From assembly GCF_014208035.1 (NCBI RefSeq), contig NZ_JACHMK010000001.1, positions 1,116,001 to 1,180,000 on the forward strand: DNA of 64,000 nucleotides. The letters are read 5' to 3'. Positions 1 through 7,657 of this stretch are shown here, one piece after another. Position numbers and translations under genes: made by a program. How positions within the stretch are numbered: position 1 is the first letter of the stretch; each line of letters opens with the position of its first letter. Below the pieces are notes generated by a model. It was not told the DNA's origin and searched no databases. It saw only the letters and a program-made list of their open reading frames with translations. Source of the stretch: Schaalia hyovaginalis (GTDB taxonomy: Bacteria; Actinomycetota; Actinomycetes; Actinomycetales; Actinomycetaceae).

Positions 1-1
1 G

Positions 2-2059
2 CGCGGCGCAGGTCGCGGCGGACGCGGCGGCGCTCGCCCCGGAGCCGGTGCGGGAGCCGGCGCAGGTGCAGGAGCACCCGCCGGAGGCGGCTTCGGTCCC
101 GCGCGCGGCGGAGGTCGCGGCGGACGCGGTTCCACACCGGGCGCTTTCGGCCGCGGCGGCGGTCGCAACCAGCGCGGACGCAAGTCGAAGCGCGCGAAGC
201 GCCAAGAGTACGAGCAGCAGAACGCTCCGATCATCGGCGGCGTGTCGATTCCGCGCGGCAACGGGCAGACCATCAGGATCCGGCAGGGCGCGTCCCTCGC
301 GGACTTCGCCGAGAAGATCGACGTCAATCCCGCGGCGCTCGTCACCGTTCTCTTCCACCTCGGTGAGATGGCGACCGCGACCCAGTCGCTCGACCAGGAC
401 ACCTTCGAGGCCCTCGGCGCCGAGCTCGGCTACGACGTCAAGGTCGTCTCCCCCGAGGATGAGGATCGTGAACTCCTCGAGTCCTTCGACATCGACCTCG
501 AAGCCGAGGAACTCGACGACGCCGAGAACATGGAGGCGCGTCCCCCGGTCGTCACGGTCATGGGCCACGTCGACCACGGCAAGACGAAGCTCCTCGACGC
601 GATCCGTCACACGGACGTGGTCGACACCGAGCACGGCGGCATCACCCAGCACATCGGCGCCTACCAGGTCGTCGTTGAGCACGAGGGGCAGCCCCGTCCG
701 ATCACCTTCATCGACACGCCGGGTCACGAGGCCTTCACCGCCATGCGCGCCCGCGGCGCGCAGGTCACCGACATCGCGATCCTCGTGGTCGCGGCCGATG
801 ACGGCGTGATGCCGCAGACCGTTGAGGCGATCAACCACGCGCAGGCCGCCAACGTCCCGATCGTGGTTGCCGTCAACAAGATCGACAAGGAGGGCGCGAA
901 CCCCGACAAGATCCGGGGCCAGCTCACCGAGTACGGTCTGGTCGCCGAGGAGTACGGCGGCGACGTCATGTTCGTCGACATCTCCGCGAAGCAGCGTCAG
1001 GGCATCCACGAGCTCCTCGAGGCGGTCCTCCTCACGGCGGACGCCGCCCTCACTCTCGAGGCGAACCCGAACAGCGCGGCCCGCGGCGTGGCGATCGAAG
1101 CCAAGCTGGACAAGGGACGCGGCGCGGTCGCCACCATGCTCGTCGAGCGCGGCACCCTCCGCATTGGCGATGCGATCGTCGTGGGATCCGCTCACGGCCG
1201 TGTCCGCGCCATGTTCGACGATTCCGGCAACGACATGTCCGAGGCCGGTCCTTCGACCCCGGTCGCGGTCCTCGGCCTCACCTCGGTCCCGCGTGCGGGC
1301 GACTCCTTCCTCGTCGCCGCCGATGACCGTACGGCACGCCAGATCGCCGACAAGCGTGAAGCCGCCGAACGTCAGGCCATGCTCGCCAAGCGCCGCAAGC
1401 GCGTCTCCCTCGAGGACTTCGACAAGGTCCTCAAGGAGGGCGAGGTCGACACCCTCAACCTCATCATCAAGGGCGACGTCTCCGGCGCCGTCGAGGCACT
1501 CGAGGACTCGCTCCTCGGCATCGATGTCGGCGATGAGGTCCAGCTCCGCATCATCCACCGCGGCGTCGGCGCGATCACGCAGAACGACGTCAACCTCGCC
1601 ACGGTGGACAACGCGGTCATCATCGGCTTCAACGTCCGCCCGGCCGAGCGGGTCGCGGAACTCGCCGACGCCGAAGGCGTCGAGATCAAGTACTACAACG
1701 TCATCTACTCGGCGATCGACGATATTGAAGCGGCCCTCAAGGGCATGCTCAAGCCGATCTACGAGGAGGTCTCGCTCGGTACCGCCGAGATCCGCCAGGT
1801 CTTCCGCTCCGGAAAGTTCGGCAACATCGCCGGTTCGATCGTCCGTTCGGGCACGATCAAGCGCGGAACGAAGGCCCGCCTGGTCCGCGACGGCGTCGTG
1901 GTCGCGGAGAACCTCGAGATCCAGTCCCTGCGCCGCGAGAAGGACGATGTCACCGAGGTCCGCGAGGGCTTCGAGTGCGGTATCACCCTCGGCTTCAAGG
2001 ACATCACCGAAGGCGACATCATCGAGACCTGGGAGATGCGCGAGAAGCCTCGCGACTGA
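2..2059 (+). CDS. infB: Translation initiation factor IF-2 (5' end cut by window)
   Basis: IF-2 is the cytoplasmic GTPase that brings initiator fMet-tRNA to the 30S subunit. The frame is open from base 2, so the true start lies upstream; 685 residues are visible. The first 80 or so are a Gly/Arg/Ala-rich low-complexity stretch followed by a basic patch ([14 protein letters not shown]), as is usual for actinobacterial IF-2. An IF2_N module follows, then the GTPase domain with GHVDHGKT (about residue 187 from the window edge), DTPGHEAF and NKID, then domains II to IV. The C-terminus ([12 protein letters not shown]) is intact. In related genomes rbfA follows directly; here a terminator-like hairpin, repeats and an unrelated gene separate them. 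Confidence 0.97.
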   Translation, partial: RGAGRGGRGGARPGAGAGAGAGAGAPAGGGFGPARGGGRGGRGSTPGAFGRGGGRNQRGRKSKRAKRQEYEQQNAPIIGGVSIPRGNGQTIRIRQGASLADFAEKIDVNPAALVTVLFHLGEMATATQSLDQDTFEALGAELGYDVKVVSPEDEDRELLESFDIDLEAEELDDAENMEARPPVVTVMGHVDHGKTKLLDAIRHTDVVDTEHGGITQHIGAYQVVVEHEGQPRPITFIDTPGHEAFTAMRARGAQVTDIAILVVAADDGVMPQTVEAINHAQAANVPIVVAVNKIDKEGANPDKIRGQLTEYGLVAEEYGGDVMFVDISAKQRQGIHELLEAVLLTADAALTLEANPNSAARGVAIEAKLDKGRGAVATMLVERGTLRIGDAIVVGSAHGRVRAMFDDSGNDMSEAGPSTPVAVLGLTSVPRAGDSFLVAADDRTARQIADKREAAERQAMLAKRRKRVSLEDFDKVLKEGEVDTLNLIIKGDVSGAVEALEDSLLGIDVGDEVQLRIIHRGVGAITQNDVNLATVDNAVIIGFNVRPAERVAELADAEGVEIKYYNVIYSAIDDIEAALKGMLKPIYEEVSLGTAEIRQVFRSGKFGNIAGSIVRSGTIKRGTKARLVRDGVVVAENLEIQSLRREKDDVTEVREGFECGITLGFKDITEGDIIETWEMREKPRD

Positions 2060-2074
2060 ACCCGTTGATCGGTC

Positions 2075-2111
2075 GGCGGAGCCCGGAGCACGATGTGCTC
2101 CGGGCTCCGCC
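2075..2111 (+). terminator. 17-bp perfect hairpin after infB
   Basis: Arms at 2075-2091 and 2095-2111 are perfectly complementary (17 bp) with a 3-nt loop, starting 15 bases after the infB stop. No T-run follows, so it is either a GC-type terminator or a processing/stability hairpin. Its right arm contains GGGCTCCGCC, the same string that heads the 61-bp repeats just downstream. Confidence 0.6.
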
Positions 2112-2250
2112 CGTTCGGGGGCGGGGCGTCGGAGAACTGCACCGGATCATGGACCGCGAACCGGGCTCCGGCCGTTCGGGGGTGGGGCGTCGGAGAACTG
2201 CACCGGATCATGGACCGCGAAGCGGGCTCCGCCCGTTTGGGGCCGGGGCG
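2101..2250. repeat. 61-bp tandem repeat, about 2.5 copies
   Basis: Copies start at 2101, 2162 and 2223 (exact 61-bp period). The first two differ at only a few bases; the third stops after about 28 bases. Each copy begins CGGGCTCCG and carries GTCGGAGAACTGCACCGG in its middle. The same GGGCTCCGCC word recurs near 2279. No convincing gene overlaps: the open frames here merely read through the repeat. The stretch to 2461 shows nothing else recognisable. Confidence 0.8.
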
Positions 2251-2461
2251 TGGCTCGGCAGAGATGCTGTAGGACACCCCGGGCTCCGCCCCCCTTGAGT
2301 GCGGGGGTGTCTGTTCGGGCGGCGGGGGCTGTCATTTGGGTGCGGCGGGGTGTCGTTTGGGTGCCGACTCGTCTGTTTACGGTCTGGCTCAGCCCCTTCG
2401 ACTCGCCATTTCGGGCAGGCTCGTCGCGCCCTCGAGTTTGCCTGTGCTGTTGTCATCGCCC

Positions 2462-2733
2462 GGCGACAAGTCGGATCCTCTTCCGGCGGGGTCTGGCGAC
2501 AAGTCGGACTTTCTGGATTTTGGAGGTGGTGACAAGTCGGACGAACTGAAGGGGATTTGGGGAAATACCCGAAGAAATGCATGCCAACGTTCGACTTGTT
2601 GCCAGTGCGGGTCGGACAGGGGAGCAGCGAGGTTCGAGTTGTTGCCAGTGCGGGGATGGGCAAGCCGGGGGAGGTGTCCGACTTGTTGCCGACGCGGGTC
2701 GGGCGGGCCGGGGGAGGTGTCCGACTTGTTGCC
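2462..2733. repeat. Inverted iteron array, copy A (3 forward + 4 reverse motifs)
   Basis: Forward motifs GGYGACAAGTCGGA start at 2462, 2495 and 2528 (33-bp period). Reverse motifs of the type TYCGASTTGTTGCC start at 2590, 2633, 2677 and 2720 (43 to 44-bp period). The reverse motif is essentially the complement of the forward one. The forward and reverse halves are separated by a spacer that is identical in copy B. The array lies just beyond the 3' end of the minus-strand DUF559 gene and is noncoding. Confidence 0.85.
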
Positions 2734-2822
2734 GACGCGGGTCGGGCGGGGAGGACGAGCGTAACGGAGTCCTCATCGCTTCGAGACTCGTGGAAGTGGT
2801 AGTCCGTTTCTATCGCGACCCG

Positions 2823-3851
2823 TCACCTTCGGGCGATCCTGCGGCGTGCGGAAATGATGTCCAAGATCTGCTCGACCACGTCATCCGGGTGACGGAGGTC
2901 TGACCAGCGCACGCGAATCACTGTCCACCCGGCTTGGACGAGGAGCCGTTCCCGGCGCCTTTCAGCTTCTGCGGATCGGTGGACCTCCTCCATGGTCGAG
3001 CCGTATTTTCCTCGTCCGTCGAATTCGATTGCGAGTCCGAGCGCGGGGATCGCGATGTCGATGAAGGCATGCGTCCCGCGAACCTCGACGTGGACTTGGG
3101 TTTCGATCCCGCGTACTCCCGCTTCAACGAGGAGCCACAGAAGCCATGCCTCTCCGATCGATTCGCAGCCGGCGTCTGCTGTTGCGAGGATCCTTCTCGC
3201 CTGCTTGCCGCGTGCGGACCGAGTGGGCAGAGGCGCGAGCGCGGCGAGCGCGGATGCTCTGAGGGATCGCGTCGATTCTGGTAGGGGCCGTTCTCCGGGG
3301 CGAAGATCGAGCAGTGCGCGGTATCCGAGGCAGACGAGGATGAATGCCATTCGCGGCGGGTGCAGGAATGCTGCGGAGAAGGTCGCGTGCGCGATGCTCT
3401 GCACGCGCATACCGTGTTTGCGCGCCGCCCGTACTCGAGTGTGGGCGACATCCGTGAATCGCACTTCGTTCTTCAGGGCGATGACTTCGGTGTCCAGGAT
3501 GACCGCGGGCAGTTCGAGAGGCGCCCGTGAGGATGTGGATGAGCGAGCGAATGCGATGCTCCCGCGGAGCTCCGCCTCGAGAGGCTCGGGAAGGTCAAGA
3601 CCGTGAATGAGCAGCGCGCTGCGACCGATGGCGATTGCCGATGGCCGCATACGAGCAACGGCGAAGATCCGTGCGATTTCAACGGCGCGGCGCTTCTTCC
3701 ATCTGGAGTCGAGGGATTCCAGATAAGGGCCTTCAAGATATGCGCCGCGAGCGATGCGAATGCAGGGGATGCGAATGCGGTCTCGGCGTTCCCGTGACCG
3801 ACCGGTGATGTGGAGATGTTCAAGCACCTCGCGGACGGGGAGAGCTTCCAT
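2823..3851 (-). CDS. DUF559 / Vsr-like endonuclease-domain protein with AbiEi-like N-terminus
   Basis: This is a 342-residue protein of a family common in actinobacteria but with no settled role. The C-terminal third has the DUF559 (PD-(D/E)XK, Vsr-like) pattern: an IGEAWLLWLLVEAG helix, the FIDIAIPALGLAIEFDG strand carrying the candidate catalytic D and E, then KYG and a basic helix ending AGWTVIRVRWSDL. The N-terminal 50 residues (LEHLHITGRSRERR and onward) resemble the winged-helix start of AbiEi-type antitoxins. The start chosen is the ATG at 3851; the frame stays open upstream but runs into repeat DNA. The gene sits between infB and rbfA, opposite to both, and is bracketed by two copies of an inverted motif array. 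Nuclease activity and DNA targeting are inference. Confidence 0.75.
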   Translation of the reverse strand: MEALPVREVLEHLHITGRSRERRDRIRIPCIRIARGAYLEGPYLESLDSRWKKRRAVEIARIFAVARMRPSAIAIGRSALLIHGLDLPEPLEAELRGSIAFARSSTSSRAPLELPAVILDTEVIALKNEVRFTDVAHTRVRAARKHGMRVQSIAHATFSAAFLHPPRMAFILVCLGYRALLDLRPGERPLPESTRSLRASALAALAPLPTRSARGKQARRILATADAGCESIGEAWLLWLLVEAGVRGIETQVHVEVRGTHAFIDIAIPALGLAIEFDGRGKYGSTMEEVHRSAEAERRRERLLVQAGWTVIRVRWSDLRHPDDVVEQILDIISARRRIARR

Positions 3852-3931
3852 GCATCGAGGATGCGACTGGATGACAGAAGCGGGATAGGGGAGTGCGCTC
3901 GTCTGTGGATAAGTTCCGGCGTCCAGGCGGT

Positions 3932-4160
3932 GGTGACAAGTCGGATCCTTTGCCGACGGGGTCTGGCGACAAGTCGGGCTTTCCGGATTTTGGAGGTGGT
4001 GACAAGTCGGACGAACTGAAGGGGATTTGGGGAAATACCCGAAGAAATGCATGTCAATGTCCGAGTTGTTGCCAGTGCGGGGCCGGGTGGGTTGGGGTGG
4101 GGTTCGACTTGTTGCCAAGGTGAGGGCGGGCGGGCCGGGGGAGGGTCCGAGTTGTTGCCA
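3932..4160. repeat. Inverted iteron array, copy B (3 forward + 3 reverse motifs)
   Basis: This copy is displaced by exactly 1470 bp from copy A. Forward motifs start at 3932, 3965 and 3998 (33-bp period; the second ends in G instead of A). Reverse motifs start at 4060, 4103 and 4146 (43-bp period). Bases 3985-4053 are identical to 2515-2583. It lies upstream of the DUF559 gene's start and before rbfA, so the two copies bracket that gene. Confidence 0.85.
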
Positions 4161-4213
4161 GCGCCGGTCCGGCCGATGGCCCGAGCAAGGCCCTGCCCTC
4201 GGGAAAGGCAATA

Positions 4214-4241
4214 TGAATACTTCTGCGCGGGCCCGTACCAT
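4214..4241 (+). promoter_or_regulatory. Possible rbfA promoter
   Basis: TGAATA (4214-4219) and TACCAT (4236-4241) are separated by 16 bp and sit in the only A/T-richer patch before rbfA. Because the infB operon is interrupted, rbfA needs its own promoter. This is a by-eye match only. Confidence 0.3.
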
Positions 4242-4289
4242 GGGGGTTCGGAACTTCGAGCCCGGTGCCACAGCTATCCAGGAGGAGAC

Positions 4290-4820
4290 ATGGCGGACGA
4301 ATCGCGTCGACGCAAGGTTCAAGACAGGATCCAGCAGACCGTCGCCAGTATGCTCGGCCGACGGATCAAGGACCCGCGCCTGGGTTTCGTCACGATCACC
4401 GATGTGCGTGTGACGGGCGATCTTCAGCACGCCTCGATCTTCTACACCGTGCTCGGGGATGAGGAGGATCGCAAAGCCACGGCCCGCGCCTTCGAATCAG
4501 CGAAGGGCATCATCCGCTCCGAGATCGGCAAGGCGCTGGGCATTCGCCTGACCCCTTCGATCGAGTTCCTCCTCGACGCGCTGCCGGAATCGGCCGCGGC
4601 GATCGAAGGCGCCCTCGCGGTGGCGAAGGCTCGCGATGAGGAGATCGCCAAGCTTGCCGAAGGCGCGAGGTACGCCGGCGACGAGGACCCCTATCGTCAC
4701 GAGGACGATGATGCCGAGGACGCCGCCGAAGACGAAGACGAAGACGAAGACGAGGATGAGGCCGACACGGCCGATGAGGACGACGAAGAGACGGACGCGC
4801 ACGAGGACAGCGATCGCTGA
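4290..4820 (+). CDS. rbfA: Ribosome-binding factor A with acidic tail
   Basis: RbfA is a 30S assembly factor that helps mature the 5' end of 16S rRNA. The 176-aa protein starts at the ATG at 4290 behind a strong AGGAGG (4280-4285). The first 115 or so residues are the KH-like RbfA domain ([20 protein letters not shown], then [17 protein letters not shown]). The last 45 or so are almost only Asp, Glu and Ala (DED runs), making it longer than the usual 120 to 150 aa. The longer in-frame extension upstream reads through repeat DNA and was rejected. truB follows after 2 bases, so rbfA-truB-ribF form one operon. Confidence 0.95.
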   Translation: MADESRRRKVQDRIQQTVASMLGRRIKDPRLGFVTITDVRVTGDLQHASIFYTVLGDEEDRKATARAFESAKGIIRSEIGKALGIRLTPSIEFLLDALPESAAAIEGALAVAKARDEEIAKLAEGARYAGDEDPYRHEDDDAEDAAEDEDEDEDEDEADTADEDDEETDAHEDSDR

Positions 4821-4822
4821 CG

Positions 4823-5956
4823 ATGGCGAAGCGCCCCGATCGCTCGGTTCCCGGGATCGTCGTCGTTGACAAGCCTTCGGGTCTGACGAGCCACGATGTC
4901 GTTTCACGTATGCGGAGGATGGCGCATACCCGCAAGGTGGGTCATGCGGGCACGCTCGATCCGATGGCGACCGGTGTTCTCATCCTGGGAGTCGGGAAGG
5001 CGACCCGTCTGCTGACGTGGATCACGGGCCATGAGAAGTCGTACACGGCGACGATCCGCTTCGGCGCGACGACTCTGAGCGATGATGCGCAGGGCGAGCT
5101 GGTCGAGGCGCGCGGGTGCGGGTCCATTGACGAGGGCGCGCTCGAGTCGGCGATGGGGGAGCTGAGGGGCGCGATCGATCAGGTCCCTTCGGCCGTGTCG
5201 GCGAAGAGGATCGCGGGGAAGAGGGCTTACGCGCTGGTCCGCGAGGGCGTGGAGGTCGAGCTGCCGGCGAACAGGGTGACGATCCGCCGTTTCGAACGGG
5301 TCTCGCCTCTGCGAGGCGCGGTGCTCGACGGCCCCGATGGGCCGATCGGGGTGGTCGATGTCGATGTCGAGGTGGAGTGCTCCTCGGGAACGTATGTGCG
5401 TGCGCTTGCGCGCGACCTCGGCGAGGCTTTGGGGTGCGGCGCGCATTTGACGGCCCTGAGGCGCACGCGCGTCGGCGTCTTCTCCCTCGAGGATGCGAGG
5501 CCGCTCTCGGACCTCGAAGCGGAAGCCGGGCGCGCGCTCGACGAGGAGGCGAGAGGCGGCGCTGAAGCAGCCCTTCCGGACGCCGAAGCAGCCGTTCCCG
5601 GCCATGAAACGGCCATTCCCGAGGGCGGGGCTCGGGCACCGCGCCCATCCGCCCCGTGCGCAGAGCCCTCGCCCTGCGGCGCGCAGCACGACCCCGAGCC
5701 CGCTCCGGGACTCATCCCTCTGGCCGATGCGGTTCGGATGCTCTTCCCCGCCCTCGTCCTCGATGAGGAGGAAGCGGGACGTTTCGCCCACGGCCAGGCG
5801 CCATCGCGGCCCATAGGAGACGCGAACGCGATCGCCGGGCATCGCGACGAGCGGATCATCGGCGCCTTCAACGCGGCGGGAGAGGTCCTCGGCCTGCTCG
5901 AGGCGCGCAAGGGGCGCTTCGCCACACTGACCGTCTTCCAAGGAGCGGCGCAATGA
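4823..5956 (+). CDS. truB: tRNA pseudouridine(55) synthase TruB
   Basis: TruB makes pseudouridine 55 in the T-loop of tRNAs. The 377-aa protein opens with GIVVVDKPSGLTSHDVV and carries GHAGTLDPMATGVL with the catalytic Asp at residue 46. Residues of roughly 235 to 290 are an Ala/Pro/Glu-rich insert (including EAALPDAEAAVPGHETAIP) before a C-terminal PUA-like domain. The start lies 2 bases after the rbfA stop, and the end overlaps ribF by 4 bases (ATGA), which indicates translational coupling. Confidence 0.95.
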   Translation: MAKRPDRSVPGIVVVDKPSGLTSHDVVSRMRRMAHTRKVGHAGTLDPMATGVLILGVGKATRLLTWITGHEKSYTATIRFGATTLSDDAQGELVEARGCGSIDEGALESAMGELRGAIDQVPSAVSAKRIAGKRAYALVREGVEVELPANRVTIRRFERVSPLRGAVLDGPDGPIGVVDVDVEVECSSGTYVRALARDLGEALGCGAHLTALRRTRVGVFSLEDARPLSDLEAEAGRALDEEARGGAEAALPDAEAAVPGHETAIPEGGARAPRPSAPCAEPSPCGAQHDPEPAPGLIPLADAVRMLFPALVLDEEEAGRFAHGQAPSRPIGDANAIAGHRDERIIGAFNAAGEVLGLLEARKGRFATLTVFQGAAQ

Positions 5957-6942
5957 AGATCTGGTACGAGCTCGCACAGGTGCCGGGCGACCAGCGTTCG
6001 GTGGTGACGATCGGCAATTTCGACGGGATGCACAACGGGCACCGCCGGGTGGTCGCCTCCTGCGTGGAGCGCGCCGCCCGCCGCGGGGCCGAGGCCGTGG
6101 CCGTGACCTTCGATCCGCATCCGACCCAGGTGCACCGGCCCGAGCTGGGGCTCGAGCTCATCTCGCCCCTGCGCGACAGGCTCGATGCGATGGCTGCCTC
6201 GGGCCTCGACGGCACCCTGGTCGTCCATTACGACGCCTCGGTGTACTCCCTGGAGGCGGAGGAGTTCGTCGAGGAGTTCCTCGTGGACCGCCTCGGCGCG
6301 ATCGAAGTCGTCGTCGGCCAGGACTTCTGTTTCGGACGGGGGAACTCGGGCACGGTCGACACCCTGCGCGAACTGGGGCGCCGCTACGGTTTCGACGTGA
6401 CGATGGTGACGGACATCGAGGCGCCGGAGGGCCGGCGCTGGTCGTCCTCCTGGGTGCGCGAACTGCTCGAGGTCGGTGACGTCGCGGGAGCCGCGCGGGT
6501 GCTCGGGCACCTGCATCGCATCCGCGGCACGGTCGAGCACGGGTTCAAACGGGGGCGCGAGCTGGGTTTCCCGACGGCGAATCTGGGCGGCGGCATTGAG
6601 GGCGTCGTTCCCGGTGACGGCGTGTACGCCGGGTGGCTGGTGCGGGCAGTGCCGGGCACCCAGTCGGCGGAGTTCCTCCCCGCGGCGATCTCGGTGGGCA
6701 CGAACCCGCAGTTCGAGGGCGTGGAGCGGACGGTCGAGGCGCACGTGCTGGGCCGTTCGGATCTCAACCTGTACGGGGAGAGGATCGCGGTGACCTTCGT
6801 CGCGCGGATCCGCCCGATGATGTCCTTCGACTCCGTTGAGGATCTGCTCCGGCGAATGGATGACGATCTGAGGCAGACGGCCTACGTCCTGGGGATCGCG
6901 GTGGCGACGCGCGTGGATCCCGCTACGGTGACCGCTCGTTGA
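5953..6942 (+). CDS. ribF: Bifunctional riboflavin kinase / FAD synthetase
   Basis: RibF phosphorylates riboflavin to FMN and adenylates it to FAD. The 329-aa length is typical. The N-terminal adenylyltransferase domain has GNFDGMHNGHR (residues 21-31) and a second nucleotide-binding segment WSSSWVRELLEVGDV. The C-terminal flavokinase domain has GFKRGRELGFPTANL. The ATG overlaps the truB stop (ATGA). It is the last gene of the rbfA-truB-ribF unit; a separate promoter and leader precede rpsO. Confidence 0.95.
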   Translation: MKIWYELAQVPGDQRSVVTIGNFDGMHNGHRRVVASCVERAARRGAEAVAVTFDPHPTQVHRPELGLELISPLRDRLDAMAASGLDGTLVVHYDASVYSLEAEEFVEEFLVDRLGAIEVVVGQDFCFGRGNSGTVDTLRELGRRYGFDVTMVTDIEAPEGRRWSSSWVRELLEVGDVAGAARVLGHLHRIRGTVEHGFKRGRELGFPTANLGGGIEGVVPGDGVYAGWLVRAVPGTQSAEFLPAAISVGTNPQFEGVERTVEAHVLGRSDLNLYGERIAVTFVARIRPMMSFDSVEDLLRRMDDDLRQTAYVLGIAVATRVDPATVTAR

Positions 6943-7043
6943 GCGGGGGGACGAGGGCGGTGCGCCCGCGCGAGTGTCGGATCGCACAGGCTCTGGGCCG
7001 TGAAGGGCGTCACCTGCGCCAAAACCGGGCGCCGGGCCCGTGC

Positions 7044-7135
7044 TAGCCTTGAAAGGCCGTCAGAACGGCCGCGGATTCCAAGCGGCGGGGACAAGCCCCG
7101 GCGCTCCGTGCAACGAGTGACTGAAGGAGAAGCCC
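7044..7135 (+). promoter_or_regulatory. rpsO promoter and structured leader (candidate S15 autoregulatory RNA)
   Basis: TAGCCT (7044-7049) is a good -10. The transcribed leader holds a 6-bp hairpin with a 4-nt loop (7055-7060 with 7065-7070) and a 5-bp hairpin (7086-7090 with 7096-7100), then GAAGGAGA and the GTG start. S15 represses its own mRNA through structured leaders in several phyla, so this is a reasonable candidate; the pairing here is by eye. Confidence 0.4.
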
Positions 7136-7405
7136 GTGCCGCTGAGCAAGGACGTCAAGGACCAGATCATCGCCGAGTATGCGACCCACGAGGGCGACAC
7201 CGGTTCCCCCGAGGTGCAGATCGCGCTGCTCACCCAGCGCATCAAGGATCTGACCGAGCACTTCAAGTACCACACGCACGACCACCACTCGCGTCGCGGC
7301 CTCCTGCTGCTCGTCGGTCGTCGTCGCCGTCTCCTCGGCTACCTGGCCTCGATCGATATCGAGCGCTACCGCTCGCTCATCGAGCGTCTCGGCCTGCGCC
7401 GCTGA
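7136..7405 (+). CDS. rpsO: 30S ribosomal protein S15
   Basis: S15 is a primary 16S rRNA-binding protein that nucleates the platform of the 30S subunit. The 89-aa length is exact for the family. Hallmarks are [19 protein letters not shown] and the C-terminal [19 protein letters not shown] with [12 protein letters not shown]. It starts with GTG at 7136 behind GAAGGAGA (7123-7130). It sits between ribF and pnp, the classic order, and shares with pnp the hairpin-containing junction. Confidence 0.97.
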   Translation: MPLSKDVKDQIIAEYATHEGDTGSPEVQIALLTQRIKDLTEHFKYHTHDHHSRRGLLLLVGRRRRLLGYLASIDIERYRSLIERLGLRR

Positions 7406-7410
7406 GCCCG

Positions 7411-7445
7411 TCCGGCCCGATCCCCCATCGGGGACCGGGCCGGAA
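7411..7445 (+). terminator. Long hairpin between rpsO and pnp
   Basis: The outer arms TCCGGCCCG (7411-7419) and its complement (7436-7444) enclose an inner 5-bp stem (7421-7425 with 7430-7434). There is no T-run, so it may act as a partial terminator or as the RNase processing hairpin known between rpsO and pnp in other bacteria. Confidence 0.5.
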
Positions 7446-7657
7446 CACTATGCGCGGGGCGCTGTGAACGGCGCGCCCGGCGCATGGAGAAGTACCGCCG
7501 AATCCCGTTCATCGATCGCGCACGAGCCGCCGGTTTTCGACAGTGGTTCACGGACCTCCCCGATCCTGGGATCGGTGGGATCGACGCCGTGGACTTCGAT
7601 CGAAGGCCGAAGCGAGGCGCGAAGTCCCTTCCCCCTTCGAAAAGGAGAAAAGCCACC

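Noticed and set aside
3904..3912. A perfect DnaA box (TGTGGATAA) upstream of the DUF559 gene
   Set aside because: A single 9-mer is expected by chance at this scale and there is no cluster or other replication gene.
2462..4160. Arrays of short repeats considered as CRISPR
   Set aside because: Motifs are 14-15 bp, inverted in halves, with spacers that are themselves conserved between copies; no cas genes are present.
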